Positions 26,893 through 36,565 of a DNA stretch of 64,000 nucleotides are shown piece by piece. The notes under the pieces are model-generated. The model was not told the origin of the DNA and did not search any database. It saw only the letters and a program-made list of their open reading frames with translations. Each line of letters begins with the position of its first letter. Within the stretch, counting starts at the first letter, position 1. The position numbers were made by a program, and so were the translations under genes. The DNA comes from Pseudaeromonas paramecii (GTDB taxonomy: Bacteria > Pseudomonadota > Gammaproteobacteria > Enterobacterales > Aeromonadaceae), in contig NZ_BAABFC010000006.1 of NCBI RefSeq assembly GCF_039540575.1, forward strand, positions 78,062 through 142,061. The letters are read 5' to 3'.

Positions 26893-27350
26893 GGGATCTG
26901 TCTCCGCAAGGCAAACAAGAGAAGGTGGCATTGAGTCAGCAGGGCCCCACGCGCTGGCGGCGTGAGGGGGTGACCGCCGTAGAGCCAGGCCTCCCACTGG
27001 GCGGCGAACTGGTTGAAGCGGGTGTGGCCCAGCTGATCCAGATAAAGAAGCCAGGCCGGCCCTGTGAGCGCGGCTATCTCTTCCCGGGGCCGATAACACA
27101 GCAGCAGGGATTTGAGGAACTGGTTGATGGCCAGCGCCGTCAGGTTATCGGTGCGCTGCAACTGGCGCCAGATCAGGTAATGGCGCCACCAGGCCCGCTG
27201 ACGGTACAGCCTCACCGCCAGCCAGAGTAATAACAGGCCGCAGAGGGTCAGGCTGGCCAACAGCAGCCAGAACTCACCGCTGGGCATGGCGCCATCGGGG
27301 AGCGGGGCTTCATGGATGTCTCTGAGTTGCTGCAAGGGAAAGCCCATCAT
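26886..27350 (-). CDS. DUF4381 membrane protein of the moxR-bat operon
   Basis: A 154-residue protein with one membrane helix (about residues 25-47: EFWLLLASLTLCGLLLLWLAVRLYR). A soluble domain with WWRHYLIWRQLQ and LLCYRPREEIAALTGPAWLLYLDQLG follows, typical of DUF4381 proteins found between the DUF58 and VWA genes in gammaproteobacterial moxR operons. Function unknown, presumably part of the same membrane complex. It overlaps both neighbours by a few nucleotides. Confidence 0.85.
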   Translation of the reverse strand: MMGFPLQQLRDIHEAPLPDGAMPSGEFWLLLASLTLCGLLLLWLAVRLYRQRAWWRHYLIWRQLQRTDNLTALAINQFLKSLLLCYRPREEIAALTGPAWLLYLDQLGHTRFNQFAAQWEAWLYGGHPLTPPARGALLTQCHLLLFALRRQIPC

Positions 27351-28230
27351 AGCCCCCGCAACTGGCTTGGCAGCGTGAGGCTGGCATCCAGCTCAAACAG
27401 CTGGCTACAGCTGCTGCGTAGCTGCAGACGCAGCTGTTGCTGACGGAAGTGGCCAACCTGCTGGTAGTGGCGGACAAACTGGGGATCACTGGCATGGATC
27501 ATCCCCTGCTGGCGCAGGTTGTCCACCGCCAGATGCCCCTGGCCTTGCAACTGCAGTTCCAGCTGATCCCGCACCTGCCAACAGCGCACCTCATGCTGGC
27601 GGTTCAGCCGGCGCAGCCAGTGCCAGCCCTCGTTGGCCAGCCGGTAAAAATCACTGATCACCTGGATCTGACTGCCGGGACGTACGACAAGGTTAAGCTG
27701 TGCGAGGCCCTGATCCAGGGGGGTCGCCAGGGGGGTGCGCGACAAGCCGCGCTGATAGGCACTCAGCAGCTGGTTCAGCAGCATGAGCACATCCTTGCGA
27801 TTGCCCCCCGGCGCCAGGCGAATGCGCGACTGCTCCACCAGCAGCAGGCCGCCCACCTTGTCGCCGTGTTGCTGGGCCTGCCAGGCCAGGGCGGCCGCCA
27901 GTTCGCAAGCCAGGCGGGCCTTGAGTTGACCACGGGAGCCGAAATACATCTCAGGGGAGAGATCCAGCAGCAGATAGACGGCCCTGTCCCGCTCCTCACG
28001 AAACAGCTTGGTGTGGGTGCGGCCGGTGCGGGCGGTGATCCGCCAGTCGATGGTGCGCACATCGTCGCCCTGCTGATAGGGGCGAACCTCGGCAAACTCC
28101 ATGCCGCGCCCTTTGCCACGGGATCTGTGTTGTCCCAGGCGCAGGCCACCGCCAAAGCGGGCGGCCAGGATGCCGCCCAGCCGGTGGCACTGCAGCAGCT
28201 GCTCCAGGCTCAGCTGGATGCCATCGTCAC

Positions 28231-28234
<4 letters not shown>
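27347..28234 (-). CDS. DUF58 domain protein
   Basis: A 295-residue soluble protein. It carries the DUF58 signature FAEVRPYQQGDDVRTIDWRITARTGRTHTKLFREERDRAVYLLLDLSPEMYFGS near residues 45-95. This is a VWA-like fold with a partial MIDAS (DLSPEM). DUF58 genes nearly always follow moxR. It overlaps moxR by 4 nt (ATGA) and DUF4381 by 4 nt, indicating translational coupling. Confidence 0.92.
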
Positions 28235-29187
<953 letters not shown>

Positions 29188-29334
29188 TTCAATATCTTAG
29201 TTATGAAACGGATGGGGGCAGTCTACACGCATTTTTCGTGGATGGGGGGCGAGGGCGGACACAATGTGAGGCGTGCCGAGTATTGCCTGCGAAGAATATG
29301 AGCTACACCTAGCTTAAGTAATCAAGGGGTAGGA

Positions 29335-29343
29335 GGTCTGACC
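29335..29343. promoter_or_regulatory. Possible FadR half-operator core overlapping the fadI start
   Basis: GGTCTGACC at 29335-29343 equals the palindromic core GGTC-N-GACC of FadR sites. It sits between the Shine-Dalgarno sequence and the ATG of fadI. The outer bases of the 17-bp consensus are not conserved, so this may be chance. Confidence 0.3.
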
Positions 29344-30648
29344 ATGACTCAGGCAAGTCGAGCGGTAAAAAATGAGCGTATCGCCCTGGTGGCGGGACTC
29401 AGAACTCCCTTTGCCAAACAGGCAACGGCCTATCGCGGTTGCTCGGCTTTGTCCCTGGGCTCGGCCTTGGTCAATGAGCTGATCCGACGTTCGGACTTGG
29501 ATCCGGCGCTGGTGGATCTGCTGGTGTTCGGGCAGGTGATCCAGATGCCCGCCGCCCCCAACATCGCCCGGGAGATCGTCCTGCTCTCGCCCCTGCCTCC
29601 CACCACCGATGCCTACAGCGTCAGCCGCGCCTGTGCCACCAGCTTTCAGGCGGTGGCCAATGTGGCCCAGGCAATCTGGCTGGGTCAGAGCCAGGCGGGC
29701 ATCGCCGGTGGCGCAGATTCGTGCTCCTTGCTGCCCATCGGCCTGAGCGATCCCCTGAGCGTGGCCCTGCTGGATCTGCAAAAAGCCCGCAGCTGGCGCC
29801 AGCGCTGGCAGGCGGTGAAGACGCTGCGTCCACGCCATTTCAAGCCGGTGCCACCGCCGGTGGCCGAATACGCCACCGGCCTGAGCATGGGACAGAGTGC
29901 CGAACAGATGGCCCAGCGCTATGGCATCGGTCGCGAGGCCCAGGACGAATATGCCCTGGCTTCGCACCAGAAGGCGGCGGCGGCCTGGGCGGCGGGCTGG
30001 TTGGATGACGAAGTGGCGCCCTGCCATCTGCTGGCGGACGGGCCGCCGCTGACTCAGGATAACCTGATCCGCCCTGAGGCCCGCTTGGCGGATTATCAGG
30101 CCCTCAAGCCGGCGTTTGTGCGACCGGGGGGCACCATCACGGCGGGCAATTCCTCGGCGCTGACCGATGGCGCCGCCGCCGTGCTGCTGATGAAGGAGAG
30201 CCTGGCCAGGGCCCAGGGACTGACGCCGCTAGGCTACTTGCGCAGCCTGGCCTTTGCCGCCAAAACGGTGCAGGAGGATCTGCTGCTGGCGCCGGCCATG
30301 GCGATTCCCAAGGCCTTGGCGCTGGCCGGCTGCCGCTGGGAGGAGCTGACGCTCGTCGACATGCACGAGGCCTTTGCCGCCCAAGTGCTCTGTACCCTGC
30401 AGTGCCTATCGGACGAGCGGTATGCCACTCAGACCCTGGGGCTGGCGGAACCCGTGCCGCCGGTTGCCGCCGAGCGATTCAACGTGCTGGGTGGCTCCCT
30501 TGCCTACGGCCACCCCTTTGCCGCCACCGGGGCGCGGATGATCACCCAGACCCTGCGGGAGTTGCAACGCCGCGGGGGTGGCCTGGCACTGACCAGTGCC
30601 TGTGCCGCCGGTGGCCTGGGTGTGGCCATGGTATGGGAGGGGGCATGA
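29344..30648 (+). CDS. fadI: 3-ketoacyl-CoA thiolase, beta-oxidation complex beta subunit
   Basis: A 434-residue thiolase that cleaves 3-ketoacyl-CoA in the last step of fatty acid beta-oxidation. It has nucleophile Cys97 in SRACATSFQAVANV, ITAGNSSALTDGAAAVLLM near residue 266, DMHEAFAAQVL near 342 and the C-terminal SACAAGGLGVAMVWE. The length of about 435 residues and the partner FadJ point to the FadI type rather than FadA. AGGAGG lies 10 nt before the ATG. Its stop overlaps the fadJ start (ATGATG), so the two are coupled and would form the alpha2-beta2 complex. Confidence 0.93.
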   Translation: MTQASRAVKNERIALVAGLRTPFAKQATAYRGCSALSLGSALVNELIRRSDLDPALVDLLVFGQVIQMPAAPNIAREIVLLSPLPPTTDAYSVSRACATSFQAVANVAQAIWLGQSQAGIAGGADSCSLLPIGLSDPLSVALLDLQKARSWRQRWQAVKTLRPRHFKPVPPPVAEYATGLSMGQSAEQMAQRYGIGREAQDEYALASHQKAAAAWAAGWLDDEVAPCHLLADGPPLTQDNLIRPEARLADYQALKPAFVRPGGTITAGNSSALTDGAAAVLLMKESLARAQGLTPLGYLRSLAFAAKTVQEDLLLAPAMAIPKALALAGCRWEELTLVDMHEAFAAQVLCTLQCLSDERYATQTLGLAEPVPPVAAERFNVLGGSLAYGHPFAATGARMITQTLRELQRRGGGLALTSACAAGGLGVAMVWEGA

Positions 30649-32735
30649 TGAACCAGGCATTGACCTTAAGTGAGGGCCCCGATGGCCTGCTGATCCTGAC
30701 CATAGACAACCCCAGGGCAAGCATGAATGTGCTGGACATGGCGCTCCTGCCAGAATTTGCCGCCGTGCTGGATCTGCTGGCCGATCAGTCGCCGGCTGGG
30801 CTGCTCATCTGCTCTGGCAAGCCGGACAGCTTCATCGCCGGGGCCGACATCAAGATGTTGGACGCCTGCGCCGACGCCGCGGCCGGGAGCGAGTTGGCCA
30901 GCCAAGGGCAGCAGCTGTTTGCGCGGCTGGCTGCCTTGCCATTCCCCACCATGGCCCTGATCCATGGTCCTTGTCTGGGCGGTGGGCTGGAGTTGGCATT
31001 GGCCTGCGACAGGCGGATCTGCAGCGACGATGACAAAACCCGGTTGGGTCTGCCTGAGGTGAAGCTGGGACTGCTGCCTGGCTCGGGCGGCACCCAGCGG
31101 TTGCCAGCACGGATCGGGTTGCCTGCCGCCCTGGATCTGATGCTCAGCGGACGCACACTCAAGCCCCGCCAGGCCAAGCGGCTGGGGCTGGTGGAGGCTG
31201 TGGTGCCGGTAGCGTCCTTACACCGCGTGGCGGCCGACCTGCTGAGGCAGCCGGCGCCCAAGCCCCGCTGGCTGGCGCGGCAAAGTCTGCGCTGGCCCTG
31301 GCGCCCTCTCTTGCTCAAGCTGGCCAGCCGTCAAGCTCAGCGCCAGAGTCAGGGGCATTATCCGGCCATCCCGGCCATTTTGCAGGCGGTGACGCTGGGA
31401 CTGACGCAGGGGGCCGAGGTGGGGCAGCAGGAGGAGGCCCGGCAGTTTGGTCAGCTGCTGATGAGTGGTCCAAGCCGGGCGCTGCGGGGGCTGTTTCATG
31501 CCAGCCAGCAGGCCAAGCAGGTGCAATACCAGCAGGCGAGCCCCTTGCCGGTCAGTGCCATTGGCGTGCTGGGGGGCGGTCTGATGGGCGGCGGCATTGG
31601 CCTCGTGAGCGTGCAGCAGGCCGGGTTGGACGTGCGTTTCAAGGAGCTGAGTCATGAGGGACTTGCCCAGGCCATGGCCTATGGCAAGCAGCGTATCCTG
31701 GCCCAGGCCCGCCAGGGGCGCCTAAGCCCGCCCCAGGTGCGCCGCCTGCTGGCGCGCTACAGCGGCAGCCTGGATTATCGCGGCTTTGCCAACCGACAGT
31801 TGGTGGTGGAGGCGGTATTTGAGGATCTGACCCTCAAGCAGCAGATGGTGGCGGAGATAGAAGCCCTGGGCACGCCGCTCATCTTTGCCAGCAACACCTC
31901 CTCGCTGCCAATTGCGCAACTGGCCGCCCAGGCCGCGCACCCGGAGCGCATCATAGGGCTGCACTATTTCAGTCCGGTGGAGAAGATGCCGCTGGTGGAG
32001 GTGATCCCCCATGCCGGCACCGATCCCCAGGTGGTGGCCACCGTGCTGGCCCTGGCCCTGGCACAGGGCAAGACTCCTGTGGTGGTCAAAGACAGTGTCG
32101 GTTTTTACGTCAACCGCATTCTCACCCCCTATCTGAATGAGGCGCTGCGTCTGCTGGCCGAAGGCCAGGCGGTGGCACACATAGATCAGTGTCTGCGGCA
32201 ATTTGGCTTTCCGGTAGGCCCCCTGGCGCTGCTGGATGAGGTGGGATTTGCCGTGGGGGCCAAGGTGGCGCAGGTGTTGACCGAGGCGTTTGGCGACCGG
32301 ATGCAGCCGCCGGATCTGGTGCCCAGGCTGCAAGCCGCTGGCCGGCAGGGGCGCAAGAGCGGGGCCGGCTTCTACCGCTATGATGGCCGAGGTGGCAAGC
32401 GGCGGGTTGATGATCGCCTGCCGGCGCGGTTGGATCTGCCCAAGGCTGCCCCCATGGATGGGCAAACCCTGGTGCGGCGCTGCCTGTTCCCGCTGTATAA
32501 CGAGGCGGCCCTGTGCCTGGCCGAAGGGGTGATCGGCAGTGCCCAAGAAGGCGATCTGGCGGCCGTGATGGGGATCGGCTTTCCGCCCTTCTTGGGCGGG
32601 CCCTTTGCCGCCATGGGGCAACTGGGAGGCGAGACCTTACTGACACAAATGGCAGCGTTGGCCGCCCAGGCGGGGGAGCGTTTCAGCCCCAATGTGGCAT
32701 TACGGGCCTGGCTGGAAGGGCAGCCCGAGGAGTAG
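30645..32735 (+). CDS. fadJ: Multifunctional fatty acid oxidation complex alpha subunit
   Basis: A 696-residue bifunctional enzyme. The N-terminal enoyl-CoA hydratase/isomerase domain (about residues 1-190) shows FIAGADIKMLDAC, HGPCLGGGLELALACDRRI and LPEVKLGLLPGSGGTQRLP. The 3-hydroxyacyl-CoA dehydrogenase part begins near 305 with the Rossmann motif GVLGGGLMGGGIG. It continues with SNTSSLPI, GLHYFSPVEKMPLVEVI and VKDSVGFYVNRIL. Two ATG codons in tandem (30645 and 30648) both fit; the first overlaps the fadI stop. It works with FadI on CoA esters imported by FadL-type porins. Confidence 0.95.
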   Translation: MMNQALTLSEGPDGLLILTIDNPRASMNVLDMALLPEFAAVLDLLADQSPAGLLICSGKPDSFIAGADIKMLDACADAAAGSELASQGQQLFARLAALPFPTMALIHGPCLGGGLELALACDRRICSDDDKTRLGLPEVKLGLLPGSGGTQRLPARIGLPAALDLMLSGRTLKPRQAKRLGLVEAVVPVASLHRVAADLLRQPAPKPRWLARQSLRWPWRPLLLKLASRQAQRQSQGHYPAIPAILQAVTLGLTQGAEVGQQEEARQFGQLLMSGPSRALRGLFHASQQAKQVQYQQASPLPVSAIGVLGGGLMGGGIGLVSVQQAGLDVRFKELSHEGLAQAMAYGKQRILAQARQGRLSPPQVRRLLARYSGSLDYRGFANRQLVVEAVFEDLTLKQQMVAEIEALGTPLIFASNTSSLPIAQLAAQAAHPERIIGLHYFSPVEKMPLVEVIPHAGTDPQVVATVLALALAQGKTPVVVKDSVGFYVNRILTPYLNEALRLLAEGQAVAHIDQCLRQFGFPVGPLALLDEVGFAVGAKVAQVLTEAFGDRMQPPDLVPRLQAAGRQGRKSGAGFYRYDGRGGKRRVDDRLPARLDLPKAAPMDGQTLVRRCLFPLYNEAALCLAEGVIGSAQEGDLAAVMGIGFPPFLGGPFAAMGQLGGETLLTQMAALAAQAGERFSPNVALRAWLEGQPEE

Positions 32736-32763
32736 GCCTCGGGCTGCCTCTAGCCACGAGAGA

Positions 32764-35553
32764 CTAGAGATTGAAGAAGTACTGGCTGGTCTGGCGGAAG
32801 GCGGCCAAATCGTCAATGTAGCGCCCTTGCGCCAGGGGGGCCTCCTCCTGGTGGGCTTCGCCCTGGCTGAACAGCACCAGACGATCGGCAAAGCTGGCGC
32901 GTAGCTTGCGCAAAAAGCGCAGCATCTGGGCCCGGCTGATCTGTTCCAGATAGAGGGCCACCTGCTCTTTTTGATCGAAGGAGAAGTCCCGGCCACCGAC
33001 GCAGACCCACAGCCGTTGGCTACGACTACGCAGGTTGGCATCCTTTTCGGCCAGTTGGCTGATGAGACCCGCCTTGCTTTGCTGCCACTCTTCTTCCGAC
33101 ATGGTCTGCAGCAGGGTGGGGAACTCATCGATAAAGATGTCCATGGCATCCAGCAGCGCCTGGGGGCCGGCCACAGGCGACTGGACATAGAGGATCAAGC
33201 CGGGATGGCGATTGAGTGGCAGTGTGCCTGTGCCCACCACATAGCCCAGCTGCTGCTCGGTGCGCAGATGGTGGAAGAAGACCGGACCCATCAGGTGGTT
33301 GGCCAGGGTGAAGTGCGCTATGTCCCGGGGGCTGGTACCCGGGCTCTGGTAATAGATGAGTACGGCGGAGTCCTGATGAGGGCAGTGGCGCTGACGTAAC
33401 AAGCTGCCCTGGCCACGCAAGTCCATCAGGGCGCGGCGGGTCTCGCGGCTGGGCAGACTCAGGGGGGTCATCTCCCGTTCCAGCAGGCCGGCAATCTCCC
33501 GCACCTGCTGCTGTGTCCAGTCGCCATGGGCCAGCACCTCCAGGTGCACGGCCTTGTAAAGCTGCTGCACAAACTCGGGCAACTGCTCATGACTGATGCC
33601 CTCCAGCTGTGGCAGCAGATCCTCCACCGGCGGGTTGTTGGGTTGCAGCACGCTGGTGAGGTGGTTGAACAGCAGGCTGATGGGGCGGCCCTTGAGCTGG
33701 TTTTCCCAGCTCTGGGTCAATTGTTGCTTGATCAGGTTAAACCGCTGTGGATCCACCCGTCCAAAGGTGCGGTTCTTCAGGATAAGGCCGAGCAAGCGCA
33801 CCTGGGGCGCGCTGAAACCGCCCAGCTGCAGGGTGTAGCCACCTTGATGGGCGTAGGCGTGGTAGTTGAGCCCGGCCATGCCGGCGGCATAGGTCAGCTC
33901 GTTGAGGTGATCCAGCCATAACTCGATGATAAGCCGCATGGTGGCGATATGGCGGGGAGAGCGCACCGCATGCTCACTGTCTACCGCGATAAACAGGTTG
34001 CCTTTGGGCACCCGAAAATCCGCATCGTGCAGATGCCACAGCCGCAGGCCGGGACGGCCCACCAGGCGTTGCGGTTGCGAATGAACCTCTGACACGGCTT
34101 GTGGTTCCAGCTGTTGACAGATAAACGGATTGACCGCTGGCAGGGCCAGGTGCTGACAAAATAACGCCTGCCGAGGTTGTCGCCAGAGCTTGAGCCAGAT
34201 GGGGTCGATGGGTTCCACCCGATAGGGGGTGTCGTACCAGGCGGCCTGGCGATCCGTCTTTGCCAGGGGGGACACCAGCTGTAGCCGCATGTTATCGGGG
34301 GTGAGCTGTTCGAGATAGTGGGCGACCAAGGACTCATCAAAGCCTTCCATCAGATAGTCGCCGCGCACCACCTCCTCGGCAGGATAGTGGAACAGGTTCA
34401 TGGCCAGATGACTGACATTATCGATGGCCCGGATCCCCTCCTGGAAGCGGTAGATGGCATCCAGCACCTGTTTCTTCTCGTCATACCGCCACGCTGCCAA
34501 CCCCTGCTCACGGATGAGGGCCAGAAAGGCAAACAGACTCTCTATGATGGTGACTTCCTGATGGAGGCCATCCCGGGTCAGGCCGAAACTGACACAAAAA
34601 TCCTTGAAGTCATGGCCAGATAAGCCTCCCCCGGCGGAGAGGGTGGTGACCCAGCCCTGACGCTTGAGATAGGCATACAGGCTGCCGGGGCCTTCATCCC
34701 CCAACAGGTGGCTAAGAAAGGTCAGCGGCTTGCTGCGGTAGTGTTGCTCCACCCCCGCCAGCGGAAAGGTGACGGTAAGCTTGCGGCTTTCCTTGATGGG
34801 TTTGATCTCGACCCGGATCCCCAGCTGTGCCGCCAGATAGAGGGGCGGGCAGGGGGCCGGTGCGCCCAACTGCTGGTTGGGGATCTCGCTAAAATAGTGC
34901 TCGACCCAGGCGGCCTGTTGGGACAGCGGGGCCGGAGACTGCAACACCAGACTCATGCGATCGGCGCTGTAGTGGCTGCGATAGAAGGCAATCAGCTCCT
35001 CTCGCAGTTCAGTGCCGGCCCTGTCAGCCAGGGTATCTAGGTTACCCACGGAAAACTTGGCAAAGGGGTGAGCCGGATTGACCGTCTCCTTGTGGACCTG
35101 ATAGACCCGCCGCACCTCGTCTTTGTATTTGAGCCGGTATTCCGAGTCCACCGCCTGCCGCTCTTTGTCCACCAGGCGGGCATCAAAGGTGGGGCAGATG
35201 AAGAACTGGGCAAAGCGCGCCAGCCCCTGCTCGAAAAACTCATGCTGCAGATCGAAAAAGAAGTTGGTGTATTCGGTGCCGGTCCAGGCGTTGTTGCTAC
35301 CGCCATGTCGCTGGATGAAGGCCTGGTACTCGCCGGGCTCGGGATAGGTGGCGGTGCCCAGGAACAACATGTGCTCCAGAAAGTGCGCCATGCCTTGCCG
35401 ATCCAGGGGATCGCTGAAGTGTCCCACCTGCACCGCCAGGGAGGCGGCAGACTTATCGGTTTGCGGATCCTCAATCAGCAGGACTTTGAGCTGATTGGCC
35501 AGGACAAAGTAGTGGTATCGACGATGATCATTCGGGCTGGTATGAGGATGCAT
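32764..35553 (-). CDS. M16 family zinc metalloprotease (insulysin/protease III type)
   Basis: A 929-residue protease of the insulin-degrading enzyme family, which encloses and cuts small peptides. The inverted zinc motif HFLEH is at residues 57-61, with the third ligand Glu about 75 residues later (KERQAVDSEY). The protein has the size of four M16 half-domains, only the first catalytic. There is no signal peptide, so unlike E. coli protease III it is probably cytoplasmic. The frame opens with a TTG at 35589 that would add 12 residues and has AGGT upstream. The ATG at 35551-35553 lacks a clear ribosome-binding site, so the start is uncertain. Confidence 0.9.
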   Translation of the reverse strand: MHPHTSPNDHRRYHYFVLANQLKVLLIEDPQTDKSAASLAVQVGHFSDPLDRQGMAHFLEHMLFLGTATYPEPGEYQAFIQRHGGSNNAWTGTEYTNFFFDLQHEFFEQGLARFAQFFICPTFDARLVDKERQAVDSEYRLKYKDEVRRVYQVHKETVNPAHPFAKFSVGNLDTLADRAGTELREELIAFYRSHYSADRMSLVLQSPAPLSQQAAWVEHYFSEIPNQQLGAPAPCPPLYLAAQLGIRVEIKPIKESRKLTVTFPLAGVEQHYRSKPLTFLSHLLGDEGPGSLYAYLKRQGWVTTLSAGGGLSGHDFKDFCVSFGLTRDGLHQEVTIIESLFAFLALIREQGLAAWRYDEKKQVLDAIYRFQEGIRAIDNVSHLAMNLFHYPAEEVVRGDYLMEGFDESLVAHYLEQLTPDNMRLQLVSPLAKTDRQAAWYDTPYRVEPIDPIWLKLWRQPRQALFCQHLALPAVNPFICQQLEPQAVSEVHSQPQRLVGRPGLRLWHLHDADFRVPKGNLFIAVDSEHAVRSPRHIATMRLIIELWLDHLNELTYAAGMAGLNYHAYAHQGGYTLQLGGFSAPQVRLLGLILKNRTFGRVDPQRFNLIKQQLTQSWENQLKGRPISLLFNHLTSVLQPNNPPVEDLLPQLEGISHEQLPEFVQQLYKAVHLEVLAHGDWTQQQVREIAGLLEREMTPLSLPSRETRRALMDLRGQGSLLRQRHCPHQDSAVLIYYQSPGTSPRDIAHFTLANHLMGPVFFHHLRTEQQLGYVVGTGTLPLNRHPGLILYVQSPVAGPQALLDAMDIFIDEFPTLLQTMSEEEWQQSKAGLISQLAEKDANLRSRSQRLWVCVGGRDFSFDQKEQVALYLEQISRAQMLRFLRKLRASFADRLVLFSQGEAHQEEAPLAQGRYIDDLAAFRQTSQYFFNL

Positions 35554-35708
35554 GAGGAGAGGGCCATCGCCAGAGTCTTGATATAACAAGTATTATTGAC
35601 CTGTCCCCGATTGGGCGCAAACCGTTTCTCTGTGGGACAAAGATTGTCTGACCCGGGGGAAGCCAGTAAGATCCCCCTGGGTTCCATAACCGTTAAGGCG
35701 GGTTACCG

Positions 35709-36176
35709 ATGAACATTTATATCCTGCGTCATGGCGAGGCCGAGCTGGTGGCCGATACGGACAGCCAGCGGGCCCTGACCGCCAAAGGCCGGGAAGAAAC
35801 CCTGCAGATGGCGCGCTGGCTGGCGCCGCAGCTCCAGGGGTTGGATCTGGTGTTGGTGAGTCCTTATCTGCGCGCGCAACAGAGCTGGGAGGTGATGGCC
35901 ACCTGCTTGCCTGCGCCAGGCGCGGTCCAGCCGGAGCCAGAACTGGTGCCCCATGGTCATGCCCGCCAGGTGGCGGATTACCTGCAGGTGCTGGCCACCC
36001 AGGGGGTGGAGAATGTGCTGCTGGTGAGCCACCTGCCGCTGGTGGGCTATGTCGCCAGCGAGCTGTGTCCTGGGCTGGTGCCGCCCTTATTTGTGACCTC
36101 AGGGCTGGCCGAGCTGGTTCTGCAGCAGGGACAGGGACGACTGATCCGAATGACCTCTCCCCATGACATTGTTTGA
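35709..36176 (+). CDS. sixA: SixA-type phosphohistidine phosphatase
   Basis: A 155-residue histidine phosphatase of the RHG superfamily. It has RHGEAE at residues 7-12 (nucleophile His8), ALTAKGREET, LVSPYLRAQQSWE and the second catalytic His in LLVSHLPLVGY near residue 105. SixA removes phosphate from the histidine of phosphotransfer proteins such as ArcB or NPr in E. coli. It is preceded by a 120-nt gap and transcribed alone, divergent from the M16 protease gene. Confidence 0.92.
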   Translation: MNIYILRHGEAELVADTDSQRALTAKGREETLQMARWLAPQLQGLDLVLVSPYLRAQQSWEVMATCLPAPGAVQPEPELVPHGHARQVADYLQVLATQGVENVLLVSHLPLVGYVASELCPGLVPPLFVTSGLAELVLQQGQGRLIRMTSPHDIV

Positions 36177-36300
36177 ATCTTGTGATTTTCATCGGACTTT
36201 TGCGTGGTCATGAGGATTTAATAATCATCAGAGGGAACTATTTGGCATAAAGTGCGACTAACAGAGTGAGAGCCAGCTCTGACAGTGACAAGGAACAATA

Positions 36301-36507
36301 ATGAGAATTTTCAAAAAGTACCTGCCTCTGATGATCGCCCGTTATGTCAAAACCTTCTTCAAGGGTCGTCTGTATATCCAGGGGCGCGGTGGTTACCAGT
36401 TTGAACAGGGCAAGCTGATGATGCCCATGCAAGCCGATACCCTGCACAAGCACACGGTGCAGGAGATCAACCAGACCATCGCCAACTTGAACAAACAGGC
36501 TGCCTAG
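36301..36507 (+). CDS. ytfK: YtfK (DUF1107), stringent-response-associated small protein
   Basis: A 68-residue protein beginning MRIFKKYLPLMIARYVKTFFKGRLYIQG. It matches E. coli YtfK in length and spacing, including YVKxxFxGRLYI and the later KGKxxxP-like KLMMPMQ. E. coli YtfK stimulates (p)ppGpp accumulation by SpoT during phosphate or fatty-acid starvation; the same role here is inference. AAGGAACAATA precedes the ATG. It converges on phoQ and shares its terminator. Confidence 0.88.
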   Translation: MRIFKKYLPLMIARYVKTFFKGRLYIQGRGGYQFEQGKLMMPMQADTLHKHTVQEINQTIANLNKQAA

Positions 36508-36531
36508 CCGGTTTGAGCCTCAGCAAGGGGA

Positions 36532-36565
36532 AACAAAAACGCCGTCATCTGACGGCGTTTTTGTT
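36532..36565. terminator. Bidirectional terminator between ytfK and phoQ
   Basis: A perfect 16-bp stem, AACAAAAACGCCGTCA pairing with TGACGGCGTTTTTGTT around a 2-nt loop. The phoQ stop codon (36545-36547) lies inside the stem. Confidence 0.92.
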
